From Chloranthus sessilifolius (Eukaryota; Streptophyta; Magnoliopsida; Chloranthales; Chloranthaceae): 64,000 nucleotides of DNA. The DNA is taken from assembly GCA_021018995.1 (NCBI GenBank), contig CM037591.1, positions 69,095,901 through 69,159,900 of the forward strand, given 5' to 3'. The translations under genes were made by a program, and so were the position numbers. Positions 1-8,481 of the stretch are shown piece by piece. Position 1 is the stretch's first letter. Every line of letters starts with the position of its first letter. Below the pieces are notes generated by a model that had not been told where the DNA came from, did no database searches, and saw nothing but the letters and a program-made list of their open reading frames with translations.

Positions 1-661
1 TGCTCGAGTTCGCATATAACAACAATTTTCAAACAAGCATTGGCATGGCACCGTATGAAGCTCTGTATGGGCGACGATGCAAGTCACCCCTCAATTGGGA
101 GGAAAGCAATTGAGAAATTTGTATTAGGACCAAAACTACTTGAAGATAATGCACGTTGTCCAATTATCGAGAGAAAGGTTGAAAGCGACCTGAGTAAGCA
201 GAAAAGTTACGCCGATATGAAGCGGACTAGTGTTGACTACAAAGTGAGCATGTGTTTGTGAAGGTGTCACCTATGAAAGGTGTAATGAGATTTTGGAGAG
301 GAAGTTAAGTCCACGTTATGTTGGACCATTTGAAATTTTGGGACGAGTAGGTGAAGTTGCATATCGCATTGGTTTACTGCAGCTATTTGATCGAGTACAT
401 AATGTTTTCCACATATCGATGCTCAGAAAGTACGTGAATGATCCGTCTCATGTGTTAGGAAAGCAACCTATAGAGATGTGTGAGGACATGAGCATGACAG
501 AGGAACTAGTGGAGATTCTGGATCGAAAAGAGCAAGTACTGCGCACTAAAGTGATTCCCTTAGTGCTTGTTCGGTGGAACAATCATCCAAAAGAAGAGGC
601 TACTTGGGAACGAGAGGCCGATGTGAGAGCACAATATCCGGCCTTGTTTCCAACGACGTGA
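1..661 (+). pseudogene. pol: pol 3' end: integrase C-terminus plus chromodomain (element A)
   Basis: This is the decayed end of a chromovirus polyprotein. Early codons read like the integrase core tail (EFAYNNNFQTSIGMAPYE, then YGRRCKSPLNW), followed by the QKSYAD segment and the GPF-type motif LSPRYVGPFEILGRVGEVA. From about 400 comes a chromodomain-like tail with VHNVFHISMLRKY, EILDRKEQVLR, VRWNNHPKEEATWE. In chromoviruses this tail binds histone marks and directs integration to heterochromatin. The frame is broken before about 290 by stops and small indels, and it is open from 293 to 661, where it ends with TGA. Only the C-terminal quarter of pol is visible. The protein cannot be functional as read. 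Confidence 0.9.
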
Positions 662-822
662 GAAGTCAATGTAAACCACAAATATGTTGTAAAATCTCCA
701 CTATGCTTGAAATTCAATGGAAATTTGATCCAATCTGTCATAAATTGTCAAATGTAGTAAAAGAACCAAAGAAATTGACAATCTACACAATTTGGGCAAA
801 ACCGAATAATCGAATTTCAATA

Positions 823-1446
823 CGATTAATCGATTTGGAATTTCGATTAATCGATTTTGTTCGATTAGTCGACTGGCATGCGCCAGTGACTGGAAATGTG
901 AAAGAGAGTTAGAATATACATAGAAGACCAAATTCGATTAATCGAATTGGACATTTCGATTAATCGATTTGGAATCAACAAGTCGATTTGGACATTTCGA
1001 TTAATCGAATTATATTTCGATTAATCGATTTACTTAAGAGATTTGAAGAAATTGAATACACATAGACAATTTCGATTAATCGAAGATAGTTTCGATTAAT
1101 CGATTTTGAAGTTTCGATTAATCGAAATGAGTTTCGATTAATCGATTATTTAAAGAATTCTGGAAATTGAGAAGTTACCACACGATTTCGATTAATCGAA
1201 GTGAAACTCGATTAATCGATTTTGGAATTTCGATTAATCGAAATGGATTTCGATTAATCGACTGGCTCGCGCCAGTGAGCTTAAAAATTTAAAATTTTAA
1301 TTAGATACGATTTCGATTAATCGAAATGATTTCGATTAATCGAATTTGACTTTCGATTAATCGATTTTGGAAATCGATTAATCGATTTTACGCGGCTTAA
1401 CCTAGTTTTGAATCTCGATTAATCGATTCTGAATTTCGATTAATCG
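823..1446. repeat. Palindromic CGATTAATCG array, internal copy (element A)
   Basis: I count 20 exact copies of the 10-bp palindrome CGATTAATCG plus one variant at 862. Starts are 823, 844, 935, 957, 998, 1018, 1073, 1093, 1115, 1135, 1189, 1209, 1231, 1251, 1314, 1333, 1354, 1375, 1416 and 1437. Within clusters the starts are 19-22 bp apart, close to two DNA helical turns. Larger gaps include 41 and 63 bp. Two CTGGC(A/T)(T/C)GCGCCAG palindromes at about 873 and 1262 sit inside the array. The array lies between pol and the accessory ORF and stops 11 bp before a TATA-like box. The same motif is arrayed in the LTR. Confidence 0.95.
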
Positions 1447-1456
1447 AGCCGCGGGC

Positions 1457-1467
1457 TATATATATAA
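1457..1467 (+). promoter_or_regulatory. TATA-like box of internal promoter (element A)
   Basis: TATATATAAGA lies directly after the palindromic array. It is followed by a pyrimidine-rich stretch with plant leader-like CTAGGGTTT and AAACCCTAAA words, and then by the accessory ORF starting at 1680. The layout fits an internal promoter separate from the LTR. Transcription itself is inferred. Confidence 0.55.
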
Positions 1468-1679
1468 GATTGGGGATTTTATTCCCCATTCGAAAAATTT
1501 TCTTGCTTTGGGGTTTTGGCGCTTCACCTTCTTCCTTCTTCTCCAACCAACCGAGCACTCTAGGGTTTATGCTTCGGTTTCGGATCGGATTCAACTACCA
1601 TCGCATCCAAAACCCACGGTAAACCCTAAATTGTGTTTTCCTTTCAATTTGAGTTAGAAAACCCTAGATTTTTCCCAAT

Positions 1680-2979
1680 ATGCCAAAACCCGATTGTCTT
1701 GAAGAAGGCGACTTCTAAGTTACGGTTAGGCGTGAACGCACCACCACCACCCCACCCCATCACGGTGAGGACTCCATCACCGTCGAATCGGAGACCACCT
1801 CCGGTTCGGACGAAGCGTCTCTGTGTGAGTCTTCCCAAATCCACCCCATGCCACCACCACCCACCAACGTGGAGTAACCAAAGCAGTGGTGGGCTGCCAA
1901 GATTGGTCGATATACCATCGACCCTACCCTTTTCACGATCGACGTCTTGCAGGCGAGACCCAATGGGCTCAAAACTATATAAACAATGCGGTCTCGGCAA
2001 TCTTCTCAAACCAATCCGGGTTCCTACTACCCTAGATTGGTGAGATTATTCTACCAAGGGCTAACCAATGGCCCTACCGATGACTGCATCATCACCAAGA
2101 TCGAAGGTCGTCTCTACACGATCACTCGGCGTCACATTCATGAGGTGCTCGAATGCTAGCTCGAGTTCACCCCAGAGACCACCCTATTCCCACCCTTTGT
2201 GGAAGACCCCGATTTGAAGTCATGACCCTCATGACAAATGGCAAGAAGGGTGCACTTCCATCAAGAGGGTTGATCTTCCACCCTACATGTGGATGCTCGA
2301 CTCCATAATAAAATGCAACCTTTACCCGATGCGCGACGACACGGAGCGCATGGACAAAGTGCAGCATGCACTTTACGCGGCCTTCTGTGGCCGATGGTTT
2401 GATGCTACCAAGGTCATCCTAGAAGGGATGAGGAACATCAAGGGCAAGTTGATGAAGGGCAACATGAGGCCCAAGGAAAGATGCCTATGCTCGGCTCATC
2501 TCGAGCATGTTGGAGTGCTACTCCAGAGCCATCTACACCATCTCACCTCACGAGGTGAGGGCTGAATCACGTGAAAGGCGTTCACAAAGTCTTCATGGAC
2601 CCATGCTTCTAACTACTGCGGACCCTACCTCAGGTCCGCTCCTTGACAACAGCCCGGCGGCTAGCAGCCACCACCACCCCACCACCTCGGCCACGACCCA
2701 CTTGAGGTGGGCCACACCACCCGTGAGCCATGCGTGGAGAGGGTTCCCTCCCACCACAGCCTCACCGACACCACCTCCACACTCGCGCCCGACACCCACC
2801 TCATCCTACTCAGCCGTGCTCCATCCAGTCCTACCATAGAGGGCGTGTTGGCGAGAATGGAAGCGAATAATGAGAGGATGAGCAGGAGAATTAATTTCCT
2901 CATGTTTCACACCCTCCAGTTCATCTACCCACACCTACATGGATATCTTTGGCTTGAAGAAGAATGGACCGGCACCTGA
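1680..2979 (+). pseudogene. Degenerate accessory ORF after pol (element A), homologous to element D's
   Basis: An ATG at 1680 opens a frame that can be followed to about 2210 through several stops. It then shifts frame through 2287-2565 and continues with further shifts to 2979. Recognisable segments are SYYPRLVRLFYQGL (about 2021), ITRRHIHEVLEC (about 2120), MLDSIIKCNLYPMRDDTERM (about 2290), a LYAAFCGRWFDATKVILEGM stretch, and AYARLISSMLECY in another frame near 2490. A proline/serine/threonine-rich part follows, then a short helical segment ending at 2979. The order and wording parallel the accessory protein of element D at 56637 (AYPRLVQLFYQHI, EVLGIP, FIDQVLRKNIYCS, PYARVITKLLLKGGY). This type is often annotated as a putative plant transposon protein (PF20167-like). 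That family name is my recall, not a search result. Function unknown. Confidence 0.65.
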
Positions 2980-3480
2980 CCTTTCATCGGGCCGGTCTTT
3001 GGGGCGCAATTACATGATGCGGTGCTTCTACTTCCACCCCACCACCATCGGCAATAGCGCAGCCACCATCTACTTCCACTACCATTCCACCTGCTGACTC
3101 GATTCCACACGATGGCAGAGACTTCTCATCTGCTACCGCCATCACCATCCAGCCACCGTGGCGGATCCATGACTCGTCGAGCGGCTGCTTGACAGATTCA
3201 CCATTGAGGCTGGCTTTGGCTATAGTTTTGTTTTGTTTTTTGTGCATTGTACATCTTTTTGTATAGGGTGAACCATTTTTTGCTTTTTACATTGTGGTCC
3301 CCATTTTGGTAACTCTTGTAACTTTTCATTTTTCATATATACAATTTTTATTCTGATTATATATATTTCATTGATTGCCTATGCCCATGTACTGCGTGTG
3401 TGCTAAGTGATAGACCACCTCACCTCCGGTGGGAGATCAGAACCACCACACCTTTGGGTGATTTTCGAGGACGAAAATTC
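2980..3480 (+). other. 3' untranslated region of element A, non-coding
   Basis: No convincing gene is present. It starts with CAC/CCACC-rich sequence that may be the decayed tail of the accessory ORF. It then becomes T-rich (about 3225-3380) and ends in the segment leading to the polypurine tract, including the ATTTTCGAGGACGAAAATTCC wording seen upstream of Tekay-type 3' LTRs. Confidence 0.6.
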
Positions 3481-3495
3481 CCAAGGTGGGGAGGA
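3481..3495 (+). promoter_or_regulatory. Polypurine tract (element A)
   Basis: CCAAGGTGGGGAGGA immediately precedes the TG that starts the 3' LTR. This is the expected plus-strand primer position in an LTR retrotransposon. Confidence 0.8.
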
Positions 3496-4061
3496 TGTAA
3501 TAACCCGAAAAAGCACGACAAACGAGGACCTCGGGATCCGTGCCCGATTGGTCTTAGGTTTGACCATGAGATAGTTCATTGATAAACTTATGGTGAGATG
3601 AGCGAATGTGATGTGTGAACCAGTGTAGAAGAGTGGAGAGATAGAGGAGTGTGTGGCATACACGATGGGTGTGTATGTGCTCCACACCAGAAAAGAGATA
3701 AGATAAAAGGGTTGAAAACCCTAACTTTCATGTTTTGGTGGTTGAGAGAAGTAAAGAAGAGAGAGAAGAGAGAGGAGTAAGAGAGGAGTTATTGTGGGTG
3801 ATTGGAAGAAGGATTCAAGCATTAAAGAGGCGGATTTGATGCAGGAATCCGTTAGAACAAAAGCTGGAAACCCTAGCCTTCCAACCCTAGATTTGAAATC
3901 AACTTGAGATCTATTCAAGGTAAAATTTTTGTAAATAAGATGCATAGATTATAGGGGTTAAGTTGCGGTAAAATGTGGGTTAAATCATGGGATAATGGCT
4001 TAGAAAAATAGAAAAAGTATGGAAAAAGATTGGGAAGAAACACTCGAAAGAATCGACAATT

Positions 4062-4626
4062 CGATTAATCGAAATTGGGTTTGATGTCGAAATTGGCGAG
4101 GAAGTTGAAGAGTCGAGAGGACCCGATTTGATTAATCGAATTGGATTTGATTAATCGACTTTGGATTCGATTAATCGATTTGGGAATCGATTAATCATTG
4201 AAACCTCAGTGGACCCCGAGGTTGGAGGAAATAGCAAGGAAAAATCAATCGACTAATCGAATGGGATTTCGATTAATCGATTTTGGTTTCGATTAATCGA
4301 TTTGGAATCGATTAATCACCAGAAACTCGATTATTCGAACTGGGTCTACCTTGCGAAAGAAGGATTTCGATTAATCGAAATTGGATTCGATTAATCGAAT
4401 GAAAATTAATTTCAAGAAATTTTGCTTTATGAAGAGGAATTTCGATTAATCGAAATTGGATTCATTAATCAATGAAAAGTCAATCTGCTCGAATCGAGAA
4501 TGGACTTTAAAGGAGGATTTCGATTAATCGAAATTGCTTCGATTAATCGATATTGACCTTCGATTAATCGATTTTGGAAATCGATTAATCGATATTCATT
4601 AATCGATTTTGGAATTCGATTAATCA
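4062..4626. repeat. Palindromic CGATTAATCG array, LTR copy (element A)
   Basis: Eleven exact copies start at 4062, 4168, 4270, 4290, 4368, 4388, 4443, 4521, 4540, 4561 and 4582. One-base variants occur at 4129, 4148, 4188, 4250, 4309, 4328 and 4617. Neighbouring starts are mostly 19-21 bp apart. This copy is more decayed than the internal array at 823-1446, and many changes affect its CG dinucleotides (TGATTAATCG, CGATTAATCA). Confidence 0.93.
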
Positions 4627-4939
4627 ATCGTAGTAAACTATGTTGACTTTTGGTTTGACTTTAAGATTCTTGGGGATCTTATGCCTTCCTTATTGCATCC
4701 TTTGCGATGTGTTTTACCGTTATGTGGTACCATAGGTGGTACGTGGACCTGCACAAGGAGTCACGTGGGACCTTGATGCATACATCAAGTGAAGACTTGA
4801 GGTAGGGAACACCTTGAACATGTACCTTATTTTACAAGAGCATGTATGTAGTGATATAAATTTCCATTCAAATATTTTTACTGCTTAAAGAATTGTGAAA
4901 TGTGTCGGTGTGTGATACTCATAAGAGTAACTAATGAGC

Positions 4940-5329
4940 CATCCCTGTGGGATGAAGAGGTAAGAGAAAAGAGCATCGTGTGTGATGTAAGTAAATGGAT
5001 ACATCCTGTGGATGTATCCAAGGATTGAATCATGCTTGATAGGCCTAATCGATATAAGATAGCACACTTACACGGTAAATAACTATATGTAAGGCACCGA
5101 TATTTTTGTTATTTGAGGTTTGATAGGTTACCCCACCGACGTGGCGGGATATCCACGACTGACACGGCAGGATATCCGTGACCGATACGGCCGAAAACCG
5201 TGAGGCCAAGTGAGGCTTATCCGTACATAGTAAGCACACCCTGTGGGTGTTGATTGAGACAAGTGAAACCCCGCCACCAATCCCGTGGGAAAGGGGCTTG
5301 GTACTATATGGTATTCCTGTGGGGAATAC
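4940..5329. other. Series of short hairpins with TGT loops in LTR A
   Basis: Stem ATCC/CATCCC with loop TGT and GGGATG at 4940-4954; an 11-bp perfect stem starting TGGATACATCC with loop TGT at 4996-5020; ACACCC-TGT-GGGTGT at 5236-5250; TCCC-GT-GGGA at 5281-5290; GTATTCC with GGAATAC across a 5-nt loop at 5311-5329. Stem sequences differ but the CCTGTGG centre recurs, so structure is kept while sequence varies. Confidence 0.8.
5130..5205. repeat. Three imperfect ~24-bp tandem repeats in LTR A
   Basis: Three successive units read CCGACGTGGCGGGATATCC, CTGACACGGCAGGATATCC and CCGATACGGCCGAAAACC, each followed by a short GTGA-like end. They lie between the hairpins of the same LTR. Confidence 0.7.
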
Positions 5330-6087
5330 ATTAAAAGCTCTATATAGATGACGATGAAGGGTATCTCATTGGGGCTCGATGCTATATTGCTCGGGGATTA
5401 CTTAAGTTGAAAGTTTAAGTTTTGCTTTAGGCCTTTTCAGCATTATTCATGAGTAAATGAAAACATAAGTAATCAACAGTAAAACGAAATGCTTTTTAAA
5501 TTGTTTCACCAACAATTGCATAGATACATCATGCATGGCATATCATAGAATATATGTGAGTTATAATTTATATGTTCAACAGTGTTTGTTCCCTATTGAG
5601 CTAGGATGTAGCTCACCCTATAGACTATACGTCGCAGGTCCACTACTAGCAATGCCTGCTTCAGGAGACGCCGATCCCATGAGTCGGACCTTGCGGCCGG
5701 CGAGGAGTTAGAGCCACCTCCAGAGGACTTCTTCTAGAGGACTCTGCTGTGCGACTTTGAGGAGTTTTAGTTGGAGATTGTACGGCTTGGTATGTCAAGC
5801 CTGATTTTTGATTAAACCTTGTGTATAAGGATATCAGAGTATTCTTTTGGGCGAACCATCCATGATGATGGTTATCATCGATGGTTCGGATCGGTTCTCC
5901 CTTCATGCAGAGGCATGAGGGTAGAACTGTCTTTTGAGAAGTATTTCTATGTAGATTTAAATTCTGCAAGTTGTTCTTATTTATTTTATGCTTGATATAC
6001 CAGTGTTCCGTGCATAGTTGAGGGGCACGGTCAAGATGATCGTGCTGATGGCACGGGTTTCGGGGTGCCGAAATCCGGGCTGTCACA

Positions 6088-6470
6088 CCTCTGATCTAGA
6101 CCTAATAGCATACTTCGCACCCTTTTATATTTATTTTCCCACACTCCATCCATCTTCTCAACCCTTTCTGTAGTTAATTCATTAGGCTATCTTAGGATAT
6201 TTAGAATAAGTGACCCTAAACTCCCTTCCTTTTAGGACTGCCAGATCTGTAGTCAGATCTGGAGGGACTACTAGAGATGGCTCCCTTAGAGCCGTAGATC
6301 AACTTTTCCCTGTGGGACAAACTCTTACTTATCAAAACTTGCTACAAATGGACCCTGTATCTTACAGGTCTAGGATTTCTCAGTTGTGCTGATTCCATCC
6401 CCTGTTTTACTTTGATTTTAAATTGCTTTTACCACCAACAAATAAAGTAAGCACACTGGGAAATGCAATA
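6088..6470 (+). repeat. 3' remnant of 5' LTR of element B
   Basis: It matches 17138-17519 of the B 3' LTR almost base for base and stops just before the PBS (end GCAATA versus GCAACA in the 3' copy). The left part of this LTR was displaced by insertion of element A. Confidence 0.92.
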
Positions 6471-6476
6471 AATTTT

Positions 6477-6494
6477 TGGCGCCGTTGCCGGGGA
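6477..6494 (+). promoter_or_regulatory. Primer binding site, tRNA-Asp type (element B)
   Basis: TGGCGCCGTTGCCGGGGA is complementary to the 3' end of plant tRNA-Asp (ending in CAACGGCGCCA). It starts 6 bp after the LTR end. This is the usual Athila primer. Confidence 0.9.
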
Positions 6495-6826
6495 TAAGAT
6501 GATCTATTAGTAGACCCTTAGTTTTTATATTTTTAGTATTCTTTGTAGCTGTGAAGAATTGATACTGCTGATGTAATTTTGAATCTTTCTTACAGATCTA
6601 TACTGCAACAGAGAAGGACAGTGGACTGCATTTGGAGATTAACTACCTCTGTTTGCAATTCTCTAACCTTTAAAACTCAGTCTAGTTTCTTTGAAAATTC
6701 CATAGCATTTATTTAGGATAGTTGTAAATTTATGTTTTCTTAAATAGCTGTAAATTTGTTAGATAAATTCTTTGAGTCAAGTGCAATGTGCCTGCAAGGA
6801 GTTGTCCCTGCTGGTGGTGTGTTTGT

Positions 6827-8471
6827 ATGCTAGGTAGGAGATCTCTTAGTCCTACTTTAGAGCCTTTCAACCCTGAGATAGAAAGGGGTAGAAGACTTAG
6901 AAGGAACAGGCACACCACAGTAGAGCCCCCAAATGAATCTGAGACAGTAGTCATGGGTGAAGAACAACCCAGAACTCTCAAGGAGTTGAATGCTCCAGAT
7001 GACTATAACTCTCCATTTAGCATTCAATTCCCTGATGTTCGGGGGAATTATGAAATTAAAACTTCTATCATCCAGATGCTGCCCTCTTTCCATGGGCTTA
7101 GCAAGGAGGACCCTTATAAGCATATTGACCAATTTTTGGCCTTGTGCACCACATTCAATATCGCTGGTTTGGGACCTGAGGCTACTAGGCTCAGGCTCTT
7201 TCCCTTCTCTCTGAAGGATAGGGCTAGTAACTGGCTGGCCACTCTTCCCAACAATAGTATTGCATCTTGGAAAGACCTACAGACCAAGTTCCTGACAAAG
7301 TTCTTCTCTGAGACCAAAACTAGCCAGTTGAGGAAGGCAATTCTTGCTTTTGCCCAAGCCCCAACTGAGGATTTTAATCAAGCCTGGGATAGGTTCAAGG
7401 AAATGCTCAAATAATGCCCCCACCACATGATCCCAGACTGGTAGCTTATACAAAGCTTCTACAATGGGATTGATGAGAAAAATAGAGATACGGTTGATGC
7501 CTCTTGTGGTGGAACCTGCATGCACAAGACTGCTGATAAGGCATGGGAATTGTTTAAAGTAATCAGTGAAAATGCTTTTCAAAAGCTATCCCTGGGAAGA
7601 ACTAGTCAGGAGTCTGTGTCAAAAGAAGGGCCTGCTGCATTGTCAAGAGGAAAAGTTTATGAGGTGTTTGGGAATAATGACCTGTCACTGCAGATGGCAA
7701 ACCTCTGAGCGAAGTTTAACAAATTACTGACTGTGATGCAACCCAGAAGGGCTGCTCAAGTGGTGGAGGCATGTCTGAGATGCTAGTCCTCACAGCACAC
7801 AGTAGAGGAATGTCCATCTGTAGGGCAATATCCTGAATTGGTATTGGAGCATGTTGCTGCTGCGTAATCTTTTGGCCAGCAACAATCTGGTGGCTACAAC
7901 AGACAGCCATTTGGATACCAGCACCAAAATGCTGGTTACCAATGGAGACACACCCAAATCTGAGGTGGAGGCAAGACAATTATATGCAGCCCCAGCAAAT
8001 GTGGGCCTTACCCCAAAGGCCACAGCAGCACTTCAATCAGGGATATGCCCCTAGGTCTAATTTCTAACACCAGCAGCAGCCCCATCAGCTACAAAATCAA
8101 TTGGCCTTACCACCATCTCAACCTAGAAATACTTCTTTCGAGGACCAGGTCTTGATCTCACTGTAAAACCTGGGGTCTGTGGCTCTGACTGTGAATTCTC
8201 ATGGTCAGAGCATAAAGAAGATGGAAGAGCAGATTGGCCAACTAGCGAATGCCTTGGCTAGGGGAGATGAGGGGAGGTTGCCCTGCCAGCCGGTTGCTAA
8301 CCCCAAGGGTCAGTTTTTAATTGAAGAAGCTTCCTCAAGTTTTGAGGGAACCAATGCGGTCACTACCCTAAGGTCTGGCAGGCTGATAAACAACCAGGTG
8401 GGTAACAGACCTGCAGAGGTCATTTCCACAGATTATTCGAATGAGTGTGATGGGGATGCTGTTGGAACATA
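6827..8471 (+). pseudogene. gag: gag of element B (Athila capsid/nucleocapsid)
   Basis: The start at 6827 (MLGRRSLSPT) is chosen because the same ATG context recurs in D (50010) and E (41229). The gag domain follows: EEQPRTLKELNAPDDYN, LPSFHGLSKEDPYKHIDQFL, FPFSLKDRASNWLATLPNN, TKTSQLRKAILAFAQAPTEDF. A degenerate CCHC knuckle (ACLRC-stop-SSQHTVEEC) lies near 7775. Stops occur at 7412 (TAA), about 7440 (TAG), 7706, about 7785, about 7865, 8053 and others; most are explained by CAA/CAG to TAA/TAG changes when compared with D. The C-terminal part (QLANALARGDE, NAVTTLRSGRL) is the linker to protease. The protein would form virus-like particles in an intact element. This copy is dead. Confidence 0.9.
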
Positions 8472-8481
8472 GAGCTAAGAA

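Larger units (their letters stand above)
1..6087 (+). mobile_element. Element A: Tekay/Del-like chromovirus (Ty3/gypsy), 3' part
   Basis: This is the 3' portion of an LTR retrotransposon. It holds the end of pol (integrase C-terminus and chromodomain), a 2.8 kb accessory region, a polypurine tract and a 3' LTR of about 2.6 kb. Its 5' LTR, gag and most of pol lie left of the window. The Tekay-like assignment rests on the integrase tail and chromodomain wording. After its last base the sequence continues as the 5' LTR of element B: the right flank (CCTCTGATCTAGAC) matches the B 3' LTR around 17138, so A inserted into B and is younger than B. Confidence 0.88.
3496..6087 (+). repeat. 3' LTR of element A (2592 bp)
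   Basis: It starts TGTAATAACCCG after the polypurine tract and ends GGGCTGTCACA, giving TG...CA termini. The right border is fixed by the resumption of Athila LTR sequence shared with element B. Inside are a possible promoter word GATAAAAGGG near 3702, a CGATTAATCG array (4062-4626), and hairpins with TGT loops (4940-5329). The matching 5' LTR is outside the window, so age cannot be judged. Confidence 0.85.

Noticed and set aside
823-1446. CRISPR-like array of regularly spaced repeats
   Set aside because: Plant nuclear DNA; the repeats are 10-12 bp palindromes with ~10-bp linkers that are not unique spacers, and no cas genes exist here.
1560-1630. Telomere-like CTAGGGTTT/AAACCCTAAA words
   Set aside because: They are single copies near putative transcription starts, a common plant leader motif, not a telomeric tract.
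1644-2009. Minus-strand open frames opposite the accessory ORF of A
   Set aside because: The sense strand has recognisable similarity to the D accessory protein; the minus frames are shadows.
6477-6494. tRNA-Asp gene
   Set aside because: Only the 18 bases complementary to the tRNA 3' end are present; there is no cloverleaf. It is a primer binding site.
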